A DNA stretch of 8,702 nt from Desulfurococcales archaeon (GTDB taxonomy: Archaea > Thermoproteota > Thermoprotei_A > Sulfolobales > Desulfurococcaceae). A model generated the notes under the pieces. The model saw only the letters and a program-made list of their open reading frames with translations, was not told the origin of the DNA and made no database searches. The stretch is from positions 1 through 8,702 of the forward strand of contig JALWQP010000017.1 in the NCBI GenBank assembly GCA_027083045.1, given 5' to 3'. Shown piece by piece: positions 1 through 4,405 of this stretch; position 1 is the first letter of the stretch, and every line of letters starts with the position of its first letter. Both the position numbers and the translations under genes were made by a program.

Positions 1-12
1 AAATAAGGGTAG

Positions 13-107
13 TGGGCCCGCGGGGATTTGAACCCCGGACCTCCGCCGTGTCAGGGCAAACCCGCCCATGCACGTGCGGCGCCCCCACCGGGCCAGCCGG
101 CGGGCCC
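13..107 (-). tRNA. tRNA-Val (anticodon GAC) with a 20-nt intron
   Basis: Acceptor strands GGGCCCG (107-101) and CGGGCCC (20-14) pair perfectly. The T arm is CGGGG-TTCAAAT-CCCCG (37-21), the variable loop is AGGTC, and the anticodon loop CTGACAC (54-48) gives anticodon GAC for Val. The discriminator is A at 13; CCA is not encoded. The unspliced gene is about 20 nt too long. Removing 20 nt from the 5' side of the anticodon stem restores a perfect 5-bp stem, CCGCC with GGCGG. The D arm is odd: position 8 is C instead of U, 14 and 21 are G instead of A, and G11 faces G24, leaving three pairs in the D stem. It may be a highly GC-rich functional tRNA or one with an additional processing step. The identity is clear from the 3' half; the 5' half is less certain. 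Confidence 0.8.
56..75 (-). other. Intron in the anticodon stem of tRNA-Val
   Basis: This is the most 3' of three equivalent placements (56-75, 57-76 or 58-77). Each yields the same spliced stem, CCGCC paired with GGCGG, so the intron lies between tRNA positions 28 and 31. Introns at such non-canonical sites are well known in Crenarchaeota and are removed by the splicing endonuclease at bulge-helix-bulge motifs. I could not draw a clean bulge-helix-bulge for any of the three placements, so the intron is inferred from the extra length and the restored stem only. Confidence 0.6.
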
Positions 108-108
108 C

Positions 109-135
109 TAACCAGTCGCCCAGACTAGCAGGTTA
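109..135 (-). other. Imperfect inverted repeat just upstream of tRNA-Val
   Basis: On the plus strand, TAACC (109-113) pairs with GGTTA (131-135). Inside it AGTC (114-117) pairs with GACT (122-125) around a short GC-rich loop, leaving a bulge of AGCA plus one unpaired base. It lies directly before the 5' end of the tRNA, so it would be in the leader of the precursor if the tRNA is transcribed from further upstream. No function is assigned. Confidence 0.35.
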
Positions 136-143
136 CCAAATTA

Positions 144-163
144 AATCTTTTCTTCAAAAGATT
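144..163 (-). other. AT-rich perfect hairpin between the ncRNA candidate and tRNA-Val
   Basis: AATCTTTT (144-151) and AAAAGATT (156-163) form a perfect 8-bp inverted repeat around a 4-nt loop. Read on the minus strand it directly follows the GC-rich structured region and precedes the tRNA-Val leader. It could close the 3' end of that RNA or mark a processing or termination point. The dyad is seen in the sequence; the role is inferred. Confidence 0.4.
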
Positions 164-250
164 CGGGATGGTTGCCGCCCGACGGAACCCGTACTCACCG
201 GCCCCCGTGTCTCACGGGGATCTTGTACGGGCGAGGGCTCCGCCGTGCAA
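164..250 (-). ncRNA. Candidate structured small RNA (H/ACA-like nested hairpin)
   Basis: This is a GC-rich block between AT-rich flanks, the usual signature of an RNA gene in a hyperthermophile with moderate GC. It folds into one long nested hairpin: GCCC (177-180) with GGGC (235-238), CCCGTAC (188-194) with GTACGGG (225-231), and CCCCGTG (203-209) with CACGGGG (213-219) around a 3-nt loop. Read on the minus strand, the outer internal loop (TCG opposite TTCCGTC) resembles a pseudouridylation pocket. The inner internal loop (AAGAT opposite GCCGGTGA) contains GA dinucleotides on both sides, as a kink-turn would. ACC follows about 15 nt after the upper stem, where an ACA box is expected, but it is not a clean ACA, and the lower stem is only 4 bp. 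A TATA-like element about 26 nt upstream supports minus-strand transcription. The class assignment is tentative. Confidence 0.45.
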
Positions 251-265
251 TAATATTCTTCCCGT

Positions 266-300
266 CTATCCTTTATTTAGGATTTTTCTCAACAGGATAG
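266..300. repeat. 7-bp inverted repeat flanking a TATA-like element
   Basis: CTATCCT (266-272) and AGGATAG (294-300) are perfect inverted repeats separated by 21 nt. They bracket most of the AT-rich stretch that holds the presumed promoter of the structured RNA. This could be an operator-like dyad or a weak stem in a transcript running through from tRNA-Trp. No function is assigned. Confidence 0.35.
271..281 (-). promoter_or_regulatory. TATA-like promoter for the structured RNA / tRNA-Val segment
   Basis: On the minus strand the sequence reads CCTAAATAAAG, an AT-rich core preceded by a purine-rich stretch. It is centred about 26 nt before position 250, where the GC-rich RNA block begins. This is the normal distance from an archaeal TATA box to the transcription start. 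The match to a TATA consensus is moderate. Confidence 0.4.
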
Positions 301-330
301 TATTAAGCTAGAAAATAGATCAGGGAGAGA

Positions 331-473
331 TGGTGGGCCCGGGGGGATTTGAACCCCCGACCTACGGGTCTCTCCCGGCTGTCCATTCTCCAGATCTATT
401 TCATCCCCTGATAGGGTCATAAGACCCGTAGAGATCTGGAGCCCGCCGCTCTGCCTGGCTGAGCTACGGGCCC
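331..473 (-). tRNA. tRNA-Trp (anticodon CCA) with a 66-nt intron
   Basis: Acceptor GGGCCCG (473-467) pairs with CGGGCCC (341-335). U8 and A14 are present and the D stem is GCTC/GAGC. The anticodon stem is GCGGG (446-442) with CCCGT (368-364), the T arm is GGGGG-TTCAAAT-CCCCC, and the discriminator A (334) is followed by an encoded CCA (333-331). The anticodon loop, spliced, is CTCCAGA, giving CCA (439-437). The intron interrupts the loop after position 37, the canonical archaeal site. At the splice sites CTCC (C32-C35) pairs with GGAG just before the 3' junction, leaving an AG^A bulge on each side, a good bulge-helix-bulge. The intron can also pair with both exon junctions (see the intron entry). 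The match is confident. Confidence 0.95.
370..435 (-). other. tRNA-Trp intron with possible box C/D-type self-guides
   Basis: The 66-nt intron contains two 10-nt antisense segments. Segment 431-422 complements the 3' junction (371-362). An AUGA (420-417), possibly box D', follows after one nucleotide, which puts the fifth nucleotide upstream opposite C39. Segment 397-388 complements the 5' junction (441-432). A UGGA (385-382), possibly a degenerate box D, follows after two nucleotides, which puts the fifth nucleotide opposite C34. Between them GGGAUGA (407-401) matches the box C/C' consensus RUGAUGA at six of seven positions. No convincing box C precedes the first guide. In Haloferax and Pyrococcus the tRNA-Trp intron is known to guide 2'-O-methylation of nucleotides 34 and 39. 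The pairing is seen directly; the guide role is inferred. Confidence 0.6.
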
Positions 474-510
474 ACCAGGCTATCATCCAGGAATTACGGT
501 TAGTTTTTGG

Positions 511-523
511 AGGTATAAAGGTT
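511..523 (-). promoter_or_regulatory. TATA box for tRNA-Trp
   Basis: On the minus strand the sequence reads AACCTTTATACCT, a good archaeal TATA core (CTTTATA) with an adenine-rich stretch on its upstream side. It is centred about 44 nt before the first tRNA nucleotide at 473, which would give a 5' leader of about 18 nt for RNase P to remove. Confidence 0.5.
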
Positions 524-580
524 TTTGCTGTAGTATAACCGGATTAACTTTATCTTCTAAGCAAGGGATAATCTATTAGT

Positions 581-658
581 GCCCCCGATGAAGAATGAAC
601 CCGGGTATAAAGCCCGTCTGAGCATCTGCAATGTAGATAAGGCCCGCATGTGAGGGGG
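581..658 (+). ncRNA. Candidate box C/D-like small RNA
   Basis: A terminal stem CCCCC (582-586) / GGGGG (654-658) is followed directly by GATGA (587-591), as in box C, and preceded by GTGA (650-653), close to box D. A perfect CTGA occurs inside at 618-621, as D' would. A weak TATA-like TTAACTTTATC lies about 30 nt upstream. Segments just before D' (ATAAAGCCCGT) and before D (AAGGCCCGCAT) could be guides. Against it: the C to D' spacing is longer than the usual 12 or so nucleotides, C' is not clear, and D differs from CTGA. A second TATA-like core (606-612) reads as CTTTATA on the opposite strand, so this could instead be a minus-strand promoter. It abuts the stop codon of the KH gene. Confidence 0.33.
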
Positions 659-1261
659 TTAGATCTTTTCTTTCCATAGCATGCGCATCTTTCTGCGTTT
701 TTCGAGGAATGTTTCACGCTCTATATACCTGTATACAGTCCCGTGTCTTCTCCCTTCTATGAGGAGCTCGATAGCGTTTTTCGCTATGTTCGCTGACTCG
801 AAATCACCTATGATTGCGACATAGTGCTTATATACTGATATGTAGGTGCCTGTCATCTCTTCGAGAACACGCCTAGCTTTTCCTCCCTCACCTATAATTC
901 TGCCTTTTATCCTCTGCAGGTGGTTGAGCTTATCTCCAACGTATTGCTTGAGATCAATTATTATGAGCACTTGATCCTCGTCGAGCAATCTAAAAGCCCT
1001 CTCTGGGCTGAAACCATATGCTATCGCTCTCACTATGTCGCGTGCTTTCATGAGGTTTAGAGCGGTCGTCGATGGCGATGCTGGCTCTATTATTACGGAG
1101 CCTGTAGTGGAATCTATTGTTATCAATGTGTCTGTACGGCGCATGATCTCTTCTTTTACCTTGCCGTCCTGTCCTATGAGTACACCTATCCTATCCGGCG
1201 GTACTTTCTCATATAATCTTGTCACGCCTATTGTTAGTCTTCCCTCGTCTTCGTTAGACAT
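659..1261 (-). CDS. Dim2/Pno1-type KH-domain protein (archaeal, two KH domains)
   Basis: This 200-residue RNA-binding protein has two KH domains carrying GxxG loops at residues 30-33 (GQDG) and 124-127 (GEGG). The length and the double-KH layout match the universal archaeal KH protein homologous to eukaryotic Dim2/Pno1. That family binds the 3' end of small-subunit rRNA, and the archaeal protein has been linked to aIF2 alpha and the Nob1 nuclease. The C-terminus is strongly basic. The ATG start at 1261 lies 28 bp inside the end of the RIO1 gene. It is supported by a GGAGG Shine-Dalgarno sequence about 10 nt upstream, itself inside RIO1. RIO1 and Dim2 both act late in small-subunit maturation, so the overlap suggests coupled synthesis. 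It is the last gene of the cluster; no clear terminator follows. Confidence 0.93.
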   Translation of the reverse strand: MSNEDEGRLTIGVTRLYEKVPPDRIGVLIGQDGKVKEEIMRRTDTLITIDSTTGSVIIEPASPSTTALNLMKARDIVRAIAYGFSPERAFRLLDEDQVLIIIDLKQYVGDKLNHLQRIKGRIIGEGGKARRVLEEMTGTYISVYKHYVAIIGDFESANIAKNAIELLIEGRRHGTVYRYIERETFLEKRRKMRMLWKEKI

Positions 1262-2040
1262 GACTTGATCTCCTCCAATACTTTATCGGGGCTGGGTGCA
1301 TCTATACCTACTTCATCCCTGAAGAACCTAATAAGGTTCTTAATATCCCTGATCAAAAATTCCATGGAGTTAGGATGATCCAGGAGAACAGCTTGACCTA
1401 CATCAATGATAACTATATCGAGATCCGGTGTTACCATTACGTTGAACTCAGATAAATCGCTGTGGACGAGCTTGGCTTTACATACAATCTTGCTAAGTTC
1501 CACTAGGATCTTATCCAGTATCTCGGCAAGTGATTCCTTATCCAGCTCATTATATACTTCTGCTAATAGTGGGTATCTTTTTCCATTTTCACCCATAAAT
1601 TCCATGACTAGTACATTGTTTAAGAAAGTAATAGGTTTGGGTACTTTAACGCCTGCTTCATATAATCTTTTCAGGTTTCTGAATTCTTTTCTAGTCCACG
1701 CATAGATCAGTGCTCTCGTGTTTCGGGGCTTAAACCCCTCGAAGCGGGGGTCGCCAACGATGTATTTCAGGATGCCTTTCTTGAACATTGCGGTTGATGT
1801 TAAATATATTTTTACGGCTAGAGGAATGTTTTTGGGCCCATATGCAAGGTAGACTCGTGCTTCTTTACCGGAACTGATTACACCCGCCATTCGCTTTATG
1901 ATCTTGCGTCTCATTAAATTGTATATTGTCATAACTGTTCTTGTATCAAACACTTCTTCGACTGTCTCGTAGAGGTCTTTGTCCTTTATTCGTTTCTCAC
2001 GGCGAGGATAGGAGTAGAAGATGTCATCATCCATGCTCAT
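1234..2040 (-). CDS. rio1: RIO1-type serine kinase / ATPase
   Basis: This 268-residue RIO-family protein acts in release and recycling of factors from late small-subunit precursors. Visible motifs in order are the nucleotide loop SSGKEARVY at 56-64 (RIO1 pattern STGKEA), the invariant lysine in AVKIY (K77), the hinge VMEF at 145-148, the catalytic loop HSDLSEFN at 193-200 (D195, N200), and the metal-binding DVGQ at 213-216. The RIO2 winged-helix N-terminal domain is absent, so RIO1 is preferred. The ATG at 2040 overlaps the aIF1A stop codon as ATGA, the classic arrangement for translational coupling. A second ATG two codons downstream is an equally possible start. The 3' end overlaps the Dim2-like gene. 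Confidence 0.95.
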   Translation of the reverse strand: MSMDDDIFYSYPRREKRIKDKDLYETVEEVFDTRTVMTIYNLMRRKIIKRMAGVISSGKEARVYLAYGPKNIPLAVKIYLTSTAMFKKGILKYIVGDPRFEGFKPRNTRALIYAWTRKEFRNLKRLYEAGVKVPKPITFLNNVLVMEFMGENGKRYPLLAEVYNELDKESLAEILDKILVELSKIVCKAKLVHSDLSEFNVMVTPDLDIVIIDVGQAVLLDHPNSMEFLIRDIKNLIRFFRDEVGIDAPSPDKVLEEIKSCLTKTRED

Positions 2041-2384
2041 ATGTACTCACTTAGTGCTTCTAGGAATTCCCGTGGCAGTACGCCCTTTTCCAGTAGCTTC
2101 GCTACCTCGCCCCTACTATACTTGTGTACTATTTCTCCTCTATCCGGCGAGAAATCCCATAGTCCGACCAGTACGATGTCGCCTTCGTTCATCCATACTC
2201 TTCTCCGCATTTTTCCGGGTATCCTGACTTTTCTCTCAGCACCATCGATGCATTTGACCACTAGGTAGTCTCCGCCGAGCAACCTTATAACTCCACAGAT
2301 AATTGTTCCTTCGTCGGGCAGTGGTGGTTCTTTACTACTCTCTTCCCTATATCTTCGTTTTTTCTTTTTCCTTCTTCTAGGCAT
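2037..2384 (-). CDS. eif1A: Translation initiation factor aIF1A (eIF1A)
   Basis: At 115 residues this is the usual size for archaeal aIF1A, the homologue of eIF1A and bacterial IF1, which binds the A site of the small subunit during initiation and promotes scanning or start-site selection. The N-terminal tail (residues 2-13) is rich in Arg and Lys. The OB fold spans roughly 25-90, with family-typical stretches such as KVRIPGKMRRRVW (52-64) and GDIVLVGLWDF (68-78). A short helical C-terminus follows. The ATG at 2384 has a GGTGA Shine-Dalgarno sequence 5 nt upstream, lying in the 16-bp gap after NMD3. The stop overlaps the RIO1 start. Confidence 0.96.
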   Translation of the reverse strand: MPRRRKKKKRRYREESSKEPPLPDEGTIICGVIRLLGGDYLVVKCIDGAERKVRIPGKMRRRVWMNEGDIVLVGLWDFSPDRGEIVHKYSRGEVAKLLEKGVLPREFLEALSEYI

Positions 2385-2400
2385 GTTTTCACCAATTAAA

Positions 2401-3462
2401 CTATTCTTTGACCATGTACACTTTATCCCTTACTCTTACTCTTTTCAATCGGTCACCAGTCTTTACGTTCTTTAAGCCCTTTGTCCTTGGAAACTCGTCT
2501 AGCTCTCCCGTCTCCTCGTTTAGGAGATATAGCGTTGATTCATCTTCTGCAACCACTAGGAACTCCTTATCATATACCATGTAGCCTGGCTTCTTCAGCC
2601 TACCTCTCCAGTAGTCATCATATGGTACACATATGTTTGAACCATCATCGAGCATGCTGATCTCTACTCCGTGCATATCACATGACTTCACAACACCTGG
2701 GCGTCCACGGTATTCTACCAGGTCGCCCTTATTTAGATCGGGCAGTCTCACGGATAACGTAGTGATCCCATCCCAAGCGCCTTTATCGGGATTATATTTT
2801 GTCGGTTTAAATGATTCTACAACCTTAGCGCCAGCATCTCTACTCAAAAGCATTGATAGTCTCTTTGCTGCGATCTGGCTCAATAATCTTACATCTAGAC
2901 CTGTCCTCTTCTCTTTAATTTCGACTATCTCTGCCGCAACACCGGGATCCCTTAGAGCCCTTCCTATGATCTTCATGTCATTCTCGTCCAGATGGCCACG
3001 GGCACTCCTAATCTGGACTAATGCCTTATGTGCCCCCCTAGCCACGGCTAAGCATCTGGGACAGGGCATCCTATTTATGTTGAGCACTAGCTCTACTTCA
3101 CGTGTGACCGGGTAGTAATCTGCTAGGATAGCTGAGACTCGAGCCTTGACCCCATACTGTGTCTTGTTTATCTTGTAAAGATCTGAGGCTATGTCTATTT
3201 CCACTATTGTTATTTTGTCACGCAAGTTTTTCTCCAGCTCTCTTAGAGCTATTCTCCTAATAATTTCTCTCATCGGTAAGGGATCTCTCCATTCACCTTT
3301 ATATAACCAGGACCCGCATCGAGGACATATTGTTATGGTCAGTACTGGTCTTTCTCTAAATAATCCCTTACGATCTAAGAAGCAGGTTGGACACATCCCA
3401 TCTATCAAGGGCTCGTTCTCGCCGAGCTTCCGGCCACACACTACACAGTATTTTTCACGCAT
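2401..3462 (-). CDS. nmd3: NMD3-family ribosome biogenesis protein
   Basis: This is the archaeal homologue of NMD3, which in eukaryotes is the adaptor for export of the large ribosomal subunit; Archaea keep the zinc-binding N-terminal core. In the 353-residue form, cysteine pairs occur at C6/C9, C24/C27, C46/C49 and C134/C137, consistent with two zinc sites. The C-terminal half carries beta-rich segments around 215-350. I chose the ATG at 3462, although the frame is open to an ATG at 3507: MREKYCVVCG is the natural start of the zinc motif, a GGGGG stretch lies just upstream, and the overlap with the DUF424 gene drops to 8 bp. The longer form would add 15 residues with no family support. It lies between DUF424 and aIF1A. 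Confidence 0.92.
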   Translation of the reverse strand: MREKYCVVCGRKLGENEPLIDGMCPTCFLDRKGLFRERPVLTITICPRCGSWLYKGEWRDPLPMREIIRRIALRELEKNLRDKITIVEIDIASDLYKINKTQYGVKARVSAILADYYPVTREVELVLNINRMPCPRCLAVARGAHKALVQIRSARGHLDENDMKIIGRALRDPGVAAEIVEIKEKRTGLDVRLLSQIAAKRLSMLLSRDAGAKVVESFKPTKYNPDKGAWDGITTLSVRLPDLNKGDLVEYRGRPGVVKSCDMHGVEISMLDDGSNICVPYDDYWRGRLKKPGYMVYDKEFLVVAEDESTLYLLNEETGELDEFPRTKGLKNVKTGDRLKRVRVRDKVYMVKE

Positions 3463-3778
3463 GGTCAACCCCCAGTACCGCGAACTGGGCATGTTTAATC
3501 CCTCCAATCACGAGAATAGCGTCTGGATGAACTAGTCCATGATTAATTGCTGCTTCGACTATGTTGTTGCCTATGAGGTTAGCTATGGTTGCGCCCGCCA
3601 GCATCTTGAGGGCTTCATCTATTGTGACTAGTTCTCCCTTGTAGAAAGCTGGGTCTACATAGAACTTTATATTATCGTCGTTGAGCGTAGTACCGAGTAG
3701 GTCAGCATCGCAAACAGCTATAATTATTTCTCCGCCGCTCTCGTATCTCTTGACGTAAACCATGTCATTATTACTCAT
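3455..3778 (-). CDS. DUF424 family protein
   Basis: This 107-residue protein resembles the archaeal DUF424 family, whose function is not established. It has a predicted alternating beta/alpha pattern: strands around 5-10, 17-23 and 35-40, a helix around 52-63, another around 68-79, and a final hydrophobic strand near 87-100. It has no cysteine cluster or obvious catalytic triad; the only cysteine is C23. The ATG at 3778 follows a GAGGT Shine-Dalgarno sequence 10 nt upstream. It sits between aIF2 beta and NMD3 and overlaps NMD3 by 8 bp, so a role in initiation or subunit assembly is a reasonable guess from context only. Confidence 0.85.
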   Translation of the reverse strand: MSNNDMVYVKRYESGGEIIIAVCDADLLGTTLNDDNIKFYVDPAFYKGELVTIDEALKMLAGATIANLIGNNIVEAAINHGLVHPDAILVIGGIKHAQFAVLGVDHA

Positions 3779-3817
3779 AATCTCTACTACCTCTAGGGTT
3801 TGGTGTTCTAAAATGGT

Positions 3818-3828
3818 GGATAAATGTT
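3818..3828 (-). promoter_or_regulatory. Possible internal promoter before the DUF424 gene
   Basis: The 70-bp gap between aIF2 beta and DUF424 is the largest in the cluster. On the minus strand it contains AAACATTTATC, a weak TATA-like element about 45 nt before the DUF424 start. This would allow separate transcription of the downstream five genes, with a short leader that still includes the Shine-Dalgarno sequence. The match is weak. Confidence 0.25.
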
Positions 3829-3843
3829 TCTGTTAATGAAATA

Positions 3844-3859
3844 AAGCATTAGAATGCTT
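3844..3859. repeat. 7-bp inverted repeat over the aIF2 beta stop codon
   Basis: AAGCATT (3844-3850) and AATGCTT (3853-3859) are perfect inverted repeats with only 2 nt between them. As RNA this would form about six pairs with a four-base loop, followed by a U-rich stretch on the minus strand (TTATTTC). It could attenuate readthrough into DUF424 or stabilise the mRNA end. Possibly chance. Confidence 0.3.
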
Positions 3860-4310
3860 GGAGAGATGTTTCGGCACCGCATGCTAGGCATTTCAGTATG
3901 AATACTTTCCCTGACCTCTTAAGCTCCGTGAACCTGCTACCACATGTTGGGCATAATACGTATTTCTTCACAAATATCTCGATTAGCTTGTTTATAACGT
4001 GCGCACCGAACCTGCCTTGGAGCACTAATTGCTGTGATTCATCCATATATGCTGGAACAGCTAGTTCTTTCGCAAAGTAGCGCTGGAGAATCTTAGGATC
4101 TCGGTTGAGATAATCAGCTATCCATCTGAAATTACGTATTACAGTCTTCCCACCAACAATTATTATCTCAGCCTTCGGTATCTGGAACGCCTCCTGCGAC
4201 CTAGCTTTAGCCGGTAGCTTCGAATATACTCTCTCGAGTAATTCATCATATGTATACTCACTTACTTTTTTAACCAAATCAATCACCTCATTAATGATAT
4301 CCAAAAACAT
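3849..4310 (-). CDS. eif2b: Translation initiation factor aIF2 subunit beta
   Basis: This is the beta subunit of the aIF2 heterotrimer that brings initiator Met-tRNA to the small subunit. The 153 residues fit the archaeal form (no eukaryotic lysine-rich N-terminus), slightly longer than typical. An N-terminal helix (residues 1-30) resembles the gamma-binding helix. The central alpha/beta domain is around 45-112, with the family-typical GGKTVIRNF (53-61). The C-terminal zinc ribbon uses C120, C123, C141 and C144. The ATG at 4310 has no Shine-Dalgarno sequence, only AT-rich sequence upstream, as expected for the first gene of an archaeal transcript. It begins the minus-strand translation cluster and is divergent from the methylthiotransferase gene, with 95 bp between them. 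Confidence 0.96.
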   Translation of the reverse strand: MFLDIINEVIDLVKKVSEYTYDELLERVYSKLPAKARSQEAFQIPKAEIIIVGGKTVIRNFRWIADYLNRDPKILQRYFAKELAVPAYMDESQQLVLQGRFGAHVINKLIEIFVKKYVLCPTCGSRFTELKRSGKVFILKCLACGAETSLQAF

Positions 4311-4362
4311 CTATTTATTTACTATTAAGTGCTAATGCGTGTTTGGAATAGTGTCATAGATA

Positions 4363-4373
4363 CCTTATAAAGG
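4363..4373. promoter_or_regulatory. Near-palindromic TATA element shared by divergent genes
   Basis: CCTTATAAAGG reads as CCTTTATAAGG on the other strand, so a good TATA core is present in both directions. To the left it lies about 58 nt before the aIF2 beta ATG, giving an expected leader of about 30 nt. To the right it lies about 38 nt before the methylthiotransferase GTG, giving an expected leader of about a dozen nucleotides that just includes the Shine-Dalgarno sequence. No second TATA element of similar quality was noticed in this gap. Confidence 0.55.
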
Positions 4374-4400
4374 GGGCTTCTCCCCTTGAAAATCGAGGGG
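4372..4400 (+). other. Mutually exclusive G/C stems covering the methylthiotransferase Shine-Dalgarno
   Basis: A CCCC at 4382-4385 can pair either with the upstream GGGG run (4372-4376, loop CTTCT) or, extended as CCCCT, with AGGGG (4396-4400), which is the Shine-Dalgarno sequence of the gene starting at 4406. If transcription starts upstream of 4382, the second stem would mask the ribosome binding site. If it starts near 4394, as the TATA spacing predicts, neither stem exists in the mRNA. Confidence 0.3.
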
Positions 4401-4405
4401 TAAAA

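Noticed and set aside
164..250. RNase P RNA, SRP RNA or 5S rRNA
   Set aside because: The segment is too short for the first two and lacks the conserved sequence elements of all three that I would recognise.
68..253. Plus-strand open frame of 61 codons
   Set aside because: It runs antisense across tRNA-Val and the GC-rich hairpin; its Arg/Pro-rich composition is what GC-rich RNA genes give when read as protein.
289..486. Minus-strand open frame of 65 codons
   Set aside because: It covers tRNA-Trp with its intron; the tRNA fully explains the sequence.
1..658. CRISPR array or mobile-element end
   Set aside because: The repeats here are single inverted pairs inside RNA structures; there are no regularly spaced direct repeats and no transposase or integrase gene in the window.
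2633..3115. Plus-strand open frame of 160 codons
   Set aside because: It is antisense to NMD3; Ser/Leu-rich shadow translation with no recognisable domain.
3463..3507. Fifteen-residue N-terminal extension of NMD3
   Set aside because: It would lie entirely within the DUF424 gene, and the zinc motif naturally begins at MREKYC with a G-rich ribosome binding site before it.
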